64,000 bases of DNA from JAGNRR01 sp965230665 (GCA_965230665.1 CBDDLM010000004.1:3224001-3288000), one strand, 5' to 3'. Shown: positions 27,628 to 36,587, counted from the stretch's first letter. The notes: generated from the sequence alone by a model not told the origin. Numbers and translations are program-made.

Positions 27628-30225
27628 ATGAAGTATTGCGTCCTTGTATTTTTTCTATTAAGCAGTGTACGATTAACCGCGCAAATACAAGGTTCAAAAA
27701 CAGTAAGTCTTAATGCGCACAACGTCAGTCTCCTCAGTATTTTAAACAAAATTGAAAATGATGCGAACATCACGTTTGCGTATAGGAATAGTCTAATCCA
27801 AGGGAAAGTAGTTAAGGTAAGTTTTAAAAACGTTTCCTTGGAGGAAGCTCTTAGGCTGTTATTTGAAAACAGTGATATAGCATTTACAATTAAGAAAAAT
27901 AAAGTATTACTCTACAAAAAGGCTAATACTCCAAAAAAAATTACGCTTAGTGGTTTTGTAACGGATAAAGTGAGTGGAGAACCCTTAATCGGAACAAATA
28001 TTTATAGCCCACAGGGAAAAGTAGGAACGCGTACGGATAAAAACGGCTATTTTAGTATGACCCTAGCACCTGGAAACTATGAATTCGTTGTTTCCTATAT
28101 TGGCTTCAAAAGAAGTAGACTGAAAGCAAGCATTCAGACTAATACCAAATTAAATGTGGAACTTGACCGGAATGATAATAGTAAACTTAAGGCTGTTGTC
28201 ATTAAAGAAAAAAATGACGATAATTTATCGGACGAGATATCGTTGAAAGCTACAACAATTAATGCATTGCCCTCTATCGGAGGAGAGGCCGACGTAATCC
28301 GAACATTACAATTCATGCCAGGGGTTAAAAGTGGAACCGAGAATGCTAGTGGCTTATTTGTTCGAGGTGGTGCACCAGAAGAAAATCTTGTATTGCTAGA
28401 TGGAGTTCCTATTTATAGACCTACTCATCTATTTGGATTTTTATCAATTTTTGATAGTGATATTTTGAATAGCGTAGAGCTAAGCAAAGGAGGATTTAAA
28501 GCACGATATGGAGGACGTTTATCCTCAGTATTGGATATTAATATGAAGAATGGCGATATAAAGAAAAATAGTTTGTTAGTTTCTTTAAGCCCTGTAGTTT
28601 CTAAGGTGCTTGTACAAGGGCCATTAAAAAAAGAAAAGGGCTCATTTATTATGAGCTTTCGTCGAAGTTTTACTGATTTGTATCTAGATCGGTGGCAAGT
28701 TTCTGAGACTTATTATGGTTTAGATAGTAGTCGATCGCGCTTTAATTTCTATGATGTTAATGCAAAGTTCAATTATAAATTTAATAATAAGAATAGGGTA
28801 TTCTTAAGTGTTTACAATGGTTCTGATCAGTATGCTCGGCAGCAAATACAAAGAGATAGCACCTTGCAATGGCGATCTGTATATGATAATGATCTTCAGT
28901 ACAGTAATCGTATACTTTCTGGCCGATGGCAGCACATTATAAACGATAAAGTTATAGCTAATCTAACTTTAGCCTATTCGAGATATAAAACAAGCACTTT
29001 CCTTGAGAACAGTATTGTTTATACGATACCTGATATTTTTCAAAATGATCAACAAGCGGAGATTAATGATAAAATTTTGAAAGCAGACCTGAGCTACTTC
29101 ATGAATAAAAATCATACCATTCGTTTCGGAGCTGATGCGGCTTATCATACGTTCAAACCAGAGAATACATTTCGAGAAGTAACACAAAGTTCTGATAGCA
29201 CCCAGCGTAGCGCAGAAAAAGTACAGGGAACCGAGTTTAATGGATATATTGAAGATGAATGGCAGTGGAAACAGATACACGTTAATGCTGGTCTGCGGGC
29301 TACTTTGTATAATGTAAATCAAGTAACCTATTCTTCTTTGCAGCCTCGTTTAGAAGTGCAATACGCTCTCCATCCAAAATGGAATATAAGTGCTTCTTAT
29401 GCACAGATGGCACAATTTTTACATCTGCTCACCAACTCAAATATTGGAGGAGCTCCAACAGACTTATGGATCTTGCCTACGGAAAATATCAAGCCGCAGC
29501 GTAGTAGGCAAATTGCAGCGCGAGTAAATTATAACTTAAATAAAAGTTGGAACTTTAGTGTTGAGGCCTATCATAAGAAACTAAACCAAATTATCACGTA
29601 TAAGGAAGGAGCTTCGCTTGTTCAAAATTCAATTAATGCCTCTGAAAAAATTACGACAGGGTCTGGAAGCTCTCAGGGAATAGAATGTTATGCAAGAAAA
29701 AAGATGGGAAAAACAACTGGTTGGGCTGGATATACACTTTCTAAGAGTATGCGTCAATTTCAAAATATCAATAATGGTGTTGAGTTCCCATTTCGTTTTG
29801 ATAGTCGACATGATGCTTCTTTAGCCATCATACATGCTTTTAATAAAAGGCTTAGCGTAAGTACAAGCTGGGTGTATTCTAGCGGTACTCCAATAAGTAT
29901 TCCAACCGGACGTTATGCTGTTGGTATTCAACATGGGGCTGGAGGAGTACCACAAAATCGAGACTTCGGTGCACGCAACAATTCAAGAATGCAGAGTTAT
30001 CATCGATGGGATTTTAGTTTGAATTATATAAAACCTACAAAATGGGGGCAGCATTCCTTCCATTTGAATGTATACAATATTTATAATCGATTTAATACAG
30101 TATATATCTCACGACATCTACAGGTTTTCGATAATAAGTTATTCGAGGAATATAAGGAGAATGCGTTATTCCCAATAATACCTACTTTTACCTATAAAAT
30201 ACTTTTAAGTGGAACGGAGAAATAA
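27628..30225 (+). CDS. TonB-dependent transducer receptor (STN + carboxypeptidase-like + plug + barrel)
   Basis: The 865-residue protein has a signal peptide (about 1-19, ending LTAQ). An STN signalling domain (about 25-95) contains LLSILNKIENDANITFAYRNSL and VSLEEALRLLF. A carboxypeptidase-regulatory-like beta domain (about 105-190) contains GEPLIGTNIYSPQGKVGTRT-type strands. The plug contains GVKSGTENASGLFVRGG and ENLVLLDGVPIY, then a long outer-membrane barrel. The STN domain and the upstream sigma/anti-sigma genes make it a transducing receptor of FecA type, controlling its own operon. The substrate is not readable. No SusD partner is present, and the partner is instead a DUF4249 lipoprotein whose gene overlaps this one by 17 bases. 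Confidence 0.93.
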   Translation: MKYCVLVFFLLSSVRLTAQIQGSKTVSLNAHNVSLLSILNKIENDANITFAYRNSLIQGKVVKVSFKNVSLEEALRLLFENSDIAFTIKKNKVLLYKKANTPKKITLSGFVTDKVSGEPLIGTNIYSPQGKVGTRTDKNGYFSMTLAPGNYEFVVSYIGFKRSRLKASIQTNTKLNVELDRNDNSKLKAVVIKEKNDDNLSDEISLKATTINALPSIGGEADVIRTLQFMPGVKSGTENASGLFVRGGAPEENLVLLDGVPIYRPTHLFGFLSIFDSDILNSVELSKGGFKARYGGRLSSVLDINMKNGDIKKNSLLVSLSPVVSKVLVQGPLKKEKGSFIMSFRRSFTDLYLDRWQVSETYYGLDSSRSRFNFYDVNAKFNYKFNNKNRVFLSVYNGSDQYARQQIQRDSTLQWRSVYDNDLQYSNRILSGRWQHIINDKVIANLTLAYSRYKTSTFLENSIVYTIPDIFQNDQQAEINDKILKADLSYFMNKNHTIRFGADAAYHTFKPENTFREVTQSSDSTQRSAEKVQGTEFNGYIEDEWQWKQIHVNAGLRATLYNVNQVTYSSLQPRLEVQYALHPKWNISASYAQMAQFLHLLTNSNIGGAPTDLWILPTENIKPQRSRQIAARVNYNLNKSWNFSVEAYHKKLNQIITYKEGASLVQNSINASEKITTGSGSSQGIECYARKKMGKTTGWAGYTLSKSMRQFQNINNGVEFPFRFDSRHDASLAIIHAFNKRLSVSTSWVYSSGTPISIPTGRYAVGIQHGAGGVPQNRDFGARNNSRMQSYHRWDFSLNYIKPTKWGQHSFHLNVYNIYNRFNTVYISRHLQVFDNKLFEEYKENALFPIIPTFTYKILLSGTEK

Positions 30226-31162
30226 TATTATAATATTTTTTTTGCTGCTCCTCGTATGTTCTTGTGAGAAGCAGCGCTTATTGAATGTGCCTATTGTAGA
30301 TACGAAGTATGTTGTAAATGGTTTATATGGTAGCGACGAACCTTGTCGGTTAGAAATTACTAAAAGTCAATCATTAAATGATACTAGTTCTGTTAGAGAT
30401 ATAGCTACGGCAGATGTTTTCCTGTATGAGAATGGCAATCTTCTTGAAAAACTTTCATATTCACCTCCGAGCCCAGGAAACATGTTAGGTTTATATACTG
30501 GAAATTACAGAAACTTTGCAAAATCAAAAAATTACGCTATTGATGTAAAATTTCCTGATGGGACCGTCTTATCTGCTGCTGATAAAATGCCAGATGTCAG
30601 CGTAGATATTCAGAGTTTCAAAGGATCGGAACAAGGTGATTCGATTAACAAGTATCTAAATTTTGAGTTAGTCCTAAGACAAAAGAGTATTCAAAAGCAG
30701 TTTTTTCATTTGTTTCTTCAGCAACGTTGGGTACGTTATCATCTCCAGCAAGGGGATTCAAACCTGGCTTACACTCCTTGGTTTGATAAAGCAATTTCAC
30801 CTGAGAATAATCCGGTTAACTTTATTCCTACTTCTTCGGAACCTTTCAGTTTAGAACTAGGCACAACTATGCATGGAATTATGTTGGATAATCAACGATT
30901 TAACGGCTCAACGAAGTCGATCAAATTTTCTGCGAATAGTTTTTATCCGCAATTATCCAATACTTATTTAGAATCCAGAGTGATTATAAGATCCGTTAGT
31001 GAAAACTATTTCGAATATTATTTTAGTTCAAGTCAATATAATAGGACCAGAGGTGTTCCTTTGACGGAACCCGTTATCGTCCATAACAATGTAATGGGGG
31101 GACTTGGTAACTTCTCAGGCTATACGGCCGATACGAGCTTTATTGTACGTACGGTTTATTAA
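30209..31162 (+). CDS. DUF4249-family lipoprotein, partner of the TonB receptor
   Basis: The 317-residue protein starts at a GTG inside the 3' end of the receptor gene (17-base overlap), which implies translational coupling. The N-terminus has a short basic stretch, a hydrophobic core and the lipobox VCSC (Cys near residue 19). The mature part shows the DUF4249 pattern: YVVNGLYGSDEPCRLEITKS, then ATADVFLYENGNLLEKL and a NYAIDVKFPDGTVLSA strand. Members of this family are commonly encoded beside TonB-dependent receptors in Bacteroidota and are thought to be surface or periplasmic lipoproteins. The substrate is unknown. Confidence 0.85.
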   Translation: MERRNNIIIFFLLLLVCSCEKQRLLNVPIVDTKYVVNGLYGSDEPCRLEITKSQSLNDTSSVRDIATADVFLYENGNLLEKLSYSPPSPGNMLGLYTGNYRNFAKSKNYAIDVKFPDGTVLSAADKMPDVSVDIQSFKGSEQGDSINKYLNFELVLRQKSIQKQFFHLFLQQRWVRYHLQQGDSNLAYTPWFDKAISPENNPVNFIPTSSEPFSLELGTTMHGIMLDNQRFNGSTKSIKFSANSFYPQLSNTYLESRVIIRSVSENYFEYYFSSSQYNRTRGVPLTEPVIVHNNVMGGLGNFSGYTADTSFIVRTVY

Positions 31163-31199
31163 AATTAAGGATGTTTCGACCTTTAATTATAGTAAATCT

Positions 31200-31230
31200 C
31201 TATAACTGGTTGATTTTTAGTTAGTTATAG
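31200..31230. other. Inverted repeat after the receptor operon
   Basis: CTATAACT (31200-31207) pairs perfectly with AGTTATAG (31223-31230) around a 15-base loop, 38 bases after the DUF4249 stop. No T-run follows and the stem is AT-rich. It could be a weak attenuator between the receptor operon and the Omp28-like gene, or chance. Confidence 0.25.
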
Positions 31231-31281
31231 TAGTTTAAGCGGCTTATGTAGAGAAAATATAAAAAAAATCTAATTTTTTAC

Positions 31282-31320
31282 TAAAAAAGATAGGGGGGCA
31301 GGTATTATAATTCGACTTAT
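31282..31320 (+). promoter_or_regulatory. Candidate ECF-sigma promoter for the Omp28-like gene
   Basis: This is the second copy of TAAAAAAGATAGGGGGG (31282-31298), again followed after 14 bases by CGAC (31313) and TTAT. It lies 83-121 bases upstream of the Omp28-like start. The match to the copy before fecR is exact over 17 bases and keeps the spacing, while the 14 bases between differ. That is the pattern of a two-part promoter rather than a duplicated segment. Confidence 0.65.
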
Positions 31321-31402
31321 AATGTGAACAAGGTATTTGCTGTTTCAAACCATTAAGCTAGTAAGTGCCTTAATAAATAATTAACAATTTAAAAAATCAA
31401 AG

Positions 31403-32308
31403 ATGAAAAGAGTATTATCATTATGTTTAGTAGCTGCGATGCTTTTCGGTTTAGGTTCTTGTACTAAAGAAGCTCCGAATCAAGGTGGCCAAAACCCGTT
31501 TTATGTACCTGGTGGCACAACCAATCCTCCTGGAGGTGGTGTTGACCCAGAACCTGTTCCAACCATGCCTGTAGGTGAGGTTCCTGGATCATTTACTAAA
31601 AAAGTTGTTCTTGAAGAGAATACTGGTGAATGGTGTGGCTGGTGCCCAGAAGGTGCCAAAGTTATGGAAGATGCTATTGCAGCTAATCCTGGTAAAGTAG
31701 TTGGTATTGCGATTCACGATGGTGATCCAATGGAAGTAGCTGCTTACAATACTTGGCAGAAAGGTCTTACTGGTGTTAGTGGTTTCCCAAGTGGCAGTGT
31801 ACAACGTGCAGATGCTTCAAACCGAGGATCTTGGATGGGAGAAATTAATACAGCTCTTGGCTTAACTGCTGATTGTGGTATTGCTATGGTAACTTCTGAA
31901 TCAGGTGGAATGCTTGACGTAGACGTATATGTTGGTTACAACGCACCAATCTCAGGTGATACAAAAATTTCTATTGCAATTATTGAGAATGATGTACCAC
32001 AATCTTCTCCAGGTGCACAATCTAACTATTCTTCTAGTGTAGTAGTTGATGCAAACTGGAAGCACTCTCACGTATTCCGTGGCATGGTTACTGCTAATGA
32101 AGGTGATGCGATTGATTTAAGCTCTTCTGAGAAGTATACAAAAGTATCATTCAAAGGTGTTGATCTGAACAGCATGAAAATTGGTGAAATGAGTAATGTA
32201 CATGTGGCAGCTTTTGTAAACCTAAACAGTGGTGCTTCTACTCCTTCTAAGCGTGATATCCTAAATGCTCAAGAAGCTGGATTGAACGAAACTAAAAAGT
32301 GGGATTAA
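31403..32308 (+). CDS. Omp28-like lipoprotein with thioredoxin-like CxxC motif
   Basis: The 301-residue protein has a lipoprotein signal (GLGSC, Cys20), then a Gly/Pro/Asn-rich linker (about 25-60) that would hold the domain away from the membrane. VVLEENTGEWCGWCPEGAKV (about 70-90) is the WCxWC motif of the Omp28 family, which has a thioredoxin-like fold. GVSGFPSGSVQR supplies the expected cis-proline region. The C-terminal half is a beta domain (DVDVYVGYNAPISGDTKISI). It probably handles thiols or binds a ligand at the outer membrane. Its promoter-like element matches that of the receptor operon, so it is likely part of the same regulon. The codon use (GGT, GCT, frequent 'clean' codons) suggests good expression. 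Confidence 0.85.
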   Translation: MKRVLSLCLVAAMLFGLGSCTKEAPNQGGQNPFYVPGGTTNPPGGGVDPEPVPTMPVGEVPGSFTKKVVLEENTGEWCGWCPEGAKVMEDAIAANPGKVVGIAIHDGDPMEVAAYNTWQKGLTGVSGFPSGSVQRADASNRGSWMGEINTALGLTADCGIAMVTSESGGMLDVDVYVGYNAPISGDTKISIAIIENDVPQSSPGAQSNYSSSVVVDANWKHSHVFRGMVTANEGDAIDLSSSEKYTKVSFKGVDLNSMKIGEMSNVHVAAFVNLNSGASTPSKRDILNAQEAGLNETKKWD

Positions 32309-32413
32309 TAAATAATTGGGGTGTGTCTCCATCCCAAGGCTAGTAGTAATCTTGTTAGTCAAAAAATCTAGTAAGTAGTATAATAGAAAATTAGAGACAA
32401 CATAATAGGAAAG

Positions 32414-32447
32414 AAAAAACGAGTTAGATCTTCTAGCTCGTTTTTTT
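32414..32447. terminator. Bidirectional rho-independent terminator
   Basis: ACGAGTTAGA (32419-32428) pairs with TCTAGCTCGT (32432-32441) with one G-T pair and a 3-base loop. A T-run follows on the plus strand and an A-run precedes it, so it can stop both the Omp28-like transcript and the convergent hydrolase transcript. Confidence 0.85.
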
Positions 32448-32491
32448 GTTTTATAATGATCACTCTTCTTATTAATAATGATATAGTTCTA

Positions 32492-33535
32492 CTACTTATT
32501 TATAAAATCTTTTACACTCTGATAATATAACTGTGGTTGACTGATAAACATATCATGGCCTGCTTTTGGAATAATAGTAACTTTCTTTTTTTGACTTTGT
32601 ATTTGACTATAAACCCAATAAAGTTCTTGTGGCGGAACGTTAATATCAAATTCGCCACCCAATAGTAGTATATCTTTATTTATTTTGGATATCTCGGACT
32701 TGATATCCCATTTTCTTTCCTGATCGACCAATTTATTTAATAGAGTTTGCCTTTTCTTTAGCGTTAGATAATATGGAAAGAAATTATTACCAGAGAATAA
32801 AAGAATATTAAACACATGTTGTAGCTTGATTTCCGCTTCTTCTTCAATCTGGGTTTTTTGCATATACTCAAATAACTTAGCTCTAAGAGGAACTGTATTG
32901 ATAACAGGATGTAGATCAAGCCATTGCTGTACATTTTGCCAGTAATCTTTATCTTGGTTAGAAGCAATATTATTTGTCGTTATGTTTTGTACATATGACC
33001 TGCGAATTACCCAATGCTCATCATCCAGAAGTCGAGTCCCGACACCAGCCGCGGCGATATATTTACGTACTAAGTTTTCATTTCCTTTATGGAGTATATA
33101 CCGATAGGTTAATAAAGCACCAAAGCTATGACCCATAATATGTAGTTCACACTCTGGATACCGTTCTTTTAAGCTAAGACAAATAGCATGAATATCGTCA
33201 GTATACTGTTCTAAAGTCATACTACTTTCATCAATTCGGCCTTGAGCATTACCAATTCCTCTTTGGTCGTAGTATACCATCGCAAAATCTTGTTCTAAAG
33301 TCGAGCGCCATTGGCCAGGATCTATTTCTGCAACATCTAAACCTGTACCACCTGGCCCACCATTGATGTAGAGAATCATTTTTCTAGAAGCTGTATTACC
33401 TCTTACCTGAACTGGTAATATCGCCTTGTTTATTTCTACGTGAAAGAAATCTGTATGTTTTTGCTGATATCGATCTTCTTTTTTACAAGATGTAGAAAGA
33501 AGTAATAGGATAAATAGATATGTTAGTTTGTGCAT
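32492..33535 (-). CDS. Alpha/beta-hydrolase lipoprotein (S33 peptidase-like)
   Basis: The 347-residue protein starts with a lipoprotein signal (LLSTSC, Cys17). The hydrolase fold shows an oxyanion-hole motif YINGGPGGTG (about 56-65), typical of proline iminopeptidase-like S33 enzymes, then VVYYDQRG-type strand DQRGIG (90-95). The nucleophile elbow GHSFG has Ser137. Asp297 (GGEFDINVP) and His327 (KAGHDMF) complete the triad. It should be an envelope esterase or aminopeptidase. Its gene lies 3 bases after a beta-barrel-like gene and downstream of an AraC regulator on the same strand. The substrate is unknown. Confidence 0.88.
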   Translation of the reverse strand: MHKLTYLFILLLLSTSCKKEDRYQQKHTDFFHVEINKAILPVQVRGNTASRKMILYINGGPGGTGLDVAEIDPGQWRSTLEQDFAMVYYDQRGIGNAQGRIDESSMTLEQYTDDIHAICLSLKERYPECELHIMGHSFGALLTYRYILHKGNENLVRKYIAAAGVGTRLLDDEHWVIRRSYVQNITTNNIASNQDKDYWQNVQQWLDLHPVINTVPLRAKLFEYMQKTQIEEEAEIKLQHVFNILLFSGNNFFPYYLTLKKRQTLLNKLVDQERKWDIKSEISKINKDILLLGGEFDINVPPQELYWVYSQIQSQKKKVTIIPKAGHDMFISQPQLYYQSVKDFINK

Positions 33536-33538
33536 GTG

Positions 33539-34108
33539 TTAAAAATTAAATCCGAGTTCAAATAAAAAATACTGACTGCTACCCTGAAAATATGGGAATA
33601 ATAACTGTATTCTGGGACGGATATATATACCAGATATCCAATTGTTCCAAGGACGGGAAAGATTCCAGTACTTTTCATAGCTAAGTGATGAAAGAAAGTA
33701 ATTAAGTCCTTTGTTATATTTTTTTTCTATTTGTCCGGCAGAAGATATTTTATACACTTCAGGTATACGTGTTCGTAGCCATCCTAAACCTAAAGAATAA
33801 CGATGACCGGTTGTTTCCTTTTTTCTTCGACTATGTTGCACTTCCGATTGTAACCAATAACCCGTATTATATTCTTTATGGGAATATATTCCACTGCGGG
33901 CTCCAATGCCCCAAAGCTTGTTTAGTGTTTTACCATTTTTTTTCTTCCGGCTATCAATTTTTATCGTTTTTATCGCTCCAATTGTTATACCAGGGTGTAC
34001 AAAATTTCCGCCAGAATATCCAATGTCATAATGCCAAGAAGAGTCTCGTTGACCAGAACTAACATGGGATATACATATGCATAATAGAATAACTGTCAGT
34101 CGTTTTAC
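33539..34108 (-). CDS. Exported beta-strand-rich protein, possible small outer-membrane protein
   Basis: Starting at MVKRLTVILL the protein has 189 residues and a signal peptide ending near SSGQ. The mature part alternates aromatic and polar residues in short strands (WHYDIGYSGGNFVHPGITIGAI, YNTGYWLQSEVQHS, RYSLGLGWLRTRIP) and ends in FLFELGFNF, a terminal aromatic as in outer-membrane barrels. No family was recognised. A start 13 codons earlier is possible but gives a poorer signal peptide. It precedes the hydrolase lipoprotein gene by 3 bases, so the two are co-transcribed. Confidence 0.65.
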   Translation of the reverse strand, partial: VKRLTVILLCICISHVSSGQRDSSWHYDIGYSGGNFVHPGITIGAIKTIKIDSRKKKNGKTLNKLWGIGARSGIYSHKEYNTGYWLQSEVQHSRRKKETTGHRYSLGLGWLRTRIPEVYKISSAGQIEKKYNKGLNYFLSSLSYEKYWNLSRPWNNWISGIYIRPRIQLLFPYFQGSSQYFLFELGFNF

Positions 34109-34172
34109 CATAACCAAATATTGAGGCAATATTAAAAGGGGGAGCATCCTTGAAATAGTAAAAACCCGACAA

Positions 34173-34997
34173 TTAGTTTATAGACTCAGAAAAAATACTT
34201 GTTTGAATCCCTTTGTCCGATGTAAAGTATCTTTTGGGTACTAAGCCTGTGAACTTCTTTATTTCTTTTATGAAATGATTCTGATCGTAATAGAATGCAT
34301 CATAAGCTAGACTTGTGAGTGCAATGTTTTTACATTGTTGTTGAAGACGTATAGTATAAACAAATCGTACAAGTCTACAGAATTTTTTGGGTGGGATGCC
34401 TAAATGCATTAAAAAATATCGCTCAACAGTTTTAGTCGATATTTTAAACGAATGAGCTAATTCATGAATAGATATCTGACCATATGTCTTCAATACACGA
34501 TCAAGTAGAACATCAAAAAAGGAAGGTTGTAGTTGATGTTTATGCAAACATTTTTTTAAGAATTGTTCTATCAGATAAATTTGTTGAAAAATATCCGTTT
34601 GTTCAAAAAGTTTTGCTTCCAACTCCAAGACTTCTGGTCCGAAAACGGTTTCAATATTTAGGTGCTGATCAATCGTATCAAGAATAGGAAGTCGTGTAAA
34701 ATGACGCAAAGCAAAGGGTTTGAATCGAATAGATAGCAAACTGCTTCCTGTCAAACTAACATGTTGCCATTTAGTTTTCATGCCGGCTAAATGGCTCTTT
34801 AGCCCATTCTCTTCTTTTCGTCCTTCAATAGACCGATGAATTTTATGGTCTGTGAAAATGAGTTCTACCGATTGATCCGGGATAAGCAGTTGTTTCTTAC
34901 ATCTATGTTCAATTCGATCAAATAGATTTTCAAACCAAATGCAGTCGATGTATGGTTGTAGGTCAGGACTTGTTTTATATTGTTTATAAAAAGTCAA
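34173..34997 (-). CDS. AraC-family transcriptional regulator
   Basis: The 274-residue protein begins with a ligand-sensing region of the kind found in Bacteroidota AraC proteins (YKTSPDLQPYIDCIWFE, later LLSIRFKPFALRHF). The C-terminal 100 residues hold the two helix-turn-helix motifs: ISIHELAHSFKISTKTVERYFLMHLGIPPKKFCRLVRF, then LTSLAYDAFYYDQNHFIKEIKKFTGLVPKRYF. The second segment is the AraC signature. It lies 64 bases upstream of the beta-barrel/hydrolase pair on the same strand and may control it. The inducer is unknown. Confidence 0.92.
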   Translation of the reverse strand: MTFYKQYKTSPDLQPYIDCIWFENLFDRIEHRCKKQLLIPDQSVELIFTDHKIHRSIEGRKEENGLKSHLAGMKTKWQHVSLTGSSLLSIRFKPFALRHFTRLPILDTIDQHLNIETVFGPEVLELEAKLFEQTDIFQQIYLIEQFLKKCLHKHQLQPSFFDVLLDRVLKTYGQISIHELAHSFKISTKTVERYFLMHLGIPPKKFCRLVRFVYTIRLQQQCKNIALTSLAYDAFYYDQNHFIKEIKKFTGLVPKRYFTSDKGIQTSIFSESIN

Positions 34998-35106
34998 TGA
35001 AGAAGCAAAGTAGGCTGAAACAGCATATATAATTTGAGCATTACGATAAATAAATCTTAAAAAGGTAAGATGTTTTCTAGAGGTGCTTGCAAACTAGCTC
35101 AATAGA

Positions 35107-35136
35107 AAAAGAGCTTCATATGCTTGAAGCTCTTTT
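35107..35136 (-). terminator. Terminator of the tRNA-Arg gene
   Basis: AAAAGAGCTTCA (35107-35118) is the exact reverse complement of TGAAGCTCTTTT (35125-35136), giving a 12-bp stem with a 6-base loop. Read on the minus strand it ends in TTTTTCTATT just after the tRNA. Confidence 0.85.
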
Positions 35137-35141
35137 GAGTG

Positions 35142-35215
35142 TGATCCCTGCAGGATTCGAACCTGCGACCGTCAGATTAGAAATCTGATGCTCTATCCAG
35201 CTGAGCTAAGGAACC
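35142..35215 (-). tRNA. tRNA-Arg (anticodon UCU)
   Basis: On the minus strand the sequence folds as a standard 74-nt tRNA. The acceptor GGTTCCT pairs with AGGGATC, the D arm contains AGCTCAGCTGGATAGAGC, and the anticodon stem TCAGA/TCTGA holds loop TTTCTAA with anticodon TCT. The T arm is GCAGGTTCGAATCCTGC. The 3' CCA is not encoded. It reads AGA arginine codons. A strong terminator follows six bases downstream. Confidence 0.96.
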
Positions 35216-35247
35216 AATAGGCCGCGAAATTAAGAATATTTTGAAAT

Positions 35248-35757
35248 TTATGAAGCTTTTTCTACGATTCTTTGCCAAAGCCAACTTTTATCAAGAGGAG
35301 TTAACCAAGAATCGATTAATGCCTTCTTAGTGGCAACTAAATTATTGAATAGGGGGGTATCTGTTTCAATAAATCCCTTCTCTAAGCCATACGATATTTG
35401 ATTCATAGGAAGCATTTCAACTCTGTCCTTTACTAAGAATGAAATGGTCAGTCGATCGAAAAAATTAACATTATACTGCCGCTCAAGGCTCTTGATAACT
35501 CGGGTCATGCCATCAGTGCTACAACCGCTTACCTGAGATTTATTTTCATCGGCTATAACCACAACAAATGTATCAAACAACAATGCACCCCAACCTTTAA
35601 CATCTTCACCATGGCTTTGCCATTGTAAGTAGAAATTTTTGAGTTGTTCGTCAATCTCAAGCTTCTCTTTAGCATTAAAGGGGCGTGATGATTGAAATAT
35701 CCACACACGACTATCATCAGATAGGTCAAGAGGTATTTTATTAAATTCTTGGTGCAT
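35248..35757 (-). CDS. Conserved Bacteroidota protein of unknown function
   Basis: The 169-residue soluble protein contains RVWIFQSSRPFNAKEKLEI, FLQWQSHGEDVKGWGAL-type core residues and VVVIADENKSQVSGCSTDGMTR. It has no Walker motifs, although relatives in databases are often loosely labelled 'ABC transporter ATPase'. I recognise it as the small conserved protein commonly encoded beside the Fe-S oxidoreductase pair in this phylum. Its ATG shares one base with the stop of the upstream Fe-S protein gene (TAATG), so expression is coupled. The function is unknown; a role with the redox complex is inferred from context. Confidence 0.72.
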   Translation of the reverse strand: MHQEFNKIPLDLSDDSRVWIFQSSRPFNAKEKLEIDEQLKNFYLQWQSHGEDVKGWGALLFDTFVVVIADENKSQVSGCSTDGMTRVIKSLERQYNVNFFDRLTISFLVKDRVEMLPMNQISYGLEKGFIETDTPLFNNLVATKKALIDSWLTPLDKSWLWQRIVEKAS

Positions 35758-36527
35758 TATTTCTGCATGCTTTCGTTAATTATTTCAGCAATGTCTTTAA
35801 CCTCCACGCTATCTTCTTTATCTGCATTTTTTACGCCATCACCAAGCATGGTAATACAAAAGGGACAGTTGGCTGCTATAGTGGTAGCACCGGTTTCTAG
35901 TGCCTCTTCGGTACGTTCTATATTCACACCTTTATCACCTTGCTCTTCTTCTTTAAACATTTGTGCACCACCCGCTCCACAACATAATCCATTGGCTCGA
36001 CAACGCTTTAACTCAACTAGTTCAGCATCAAGTGTTTCTAGAACTTTCCTTGGGGCTTCATAAATATCGTTTGCTCTGCCAAGGTAGCAGCTATCATGAT
36101 AAGTAATTTTTCTTCCTTTAAAAGCACCACCTTCAGTCATTTTAATTTTACCTTCATCAATAAGTTGTTGAAGCAAAGTGGTGTGATGAATGACTTCGTA
36201 TTCTCCTCCTAATTCTGGGTATTCATTCTTAATTGTATTGAAACAGTGTGGGCAGGTCGTTACAATTTTTTTGATATTGTACATATTCAGAGTCTGAATA
36301 TTATTGTACGCCATCATTTGAAAGAGAAATTCATTGCCACTTCTCCGAGCAGGGTCACCCGTGCACATTTCCTCTTTGCCCAGAATTGCATAGTCCAAGT
36401 CTACCGCATTCAATATTTCTACAAATGCTTTAGTAATCTTCTGTGCTCTTTGATCAAAACTCCCTGCACAACCTACCCAGAATAATACTTCAGGTGCTCT
36501 ACTTGGATCTATTCTTTTTACATTCAT
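35757..36527 (-). CDS. Cysteine-rich (CCG-domain) Fe-S oxidoreductase subunit
   Basis: The 256-residue protein contains two CCG cysteine-rich domains of the heterodisulfide reductase B / GlpC / LutA type. The first has VGCAGSFDQRAQK and later VTTCPHCFNTIKNEYP. The second has HDSCYLGRANDIY, GLCCGAGGAQMF and AANCPFC. Such domains bind unusual Fe-S clusters and transfer electrons to a quinone or disulfide partner. The upstream gene encodes a membrane protein with two 4Fe-4S clusters, so the two should form one complex. The electron donor and acceptor cannot be read from the sequence. Confidence 0.9.
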   Translation of the reverse strand: MNVKRIDPSRAPEVLFWVGCAGSFDQRAQKITKAFVEILNAVDLDYAILGKEEMCTGDPARRSGNEFLFQMMAYNNIQTLNMYNIKKIVTTCPHCFNTIKNEYPELGGEYEVIHHTTLLQQLIDEGKIKMTEGGAFKGRKITYHDSCYLGRANDIYEAPRKVLETLDAELVELKRCRANGLCCGAGGAQMFKEEEQGDKGVNIERTEEALETGATTIAANCPFCITMLGDGVKNADKEDSVEVKDIAEIINESMQK

Positions 36528-36587
36528 TCTTACTATTTTTTAGTTCGCATATTTAAAAATTACGCGTATAAATTAATTGTTGATTTA

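Noticed and set aside
35350..35357. Another TAGGGGGG on the plus strand
   Set aside because: It lies inside a coding region, lacks the A-run before it and has no CGAC 14 bases later.
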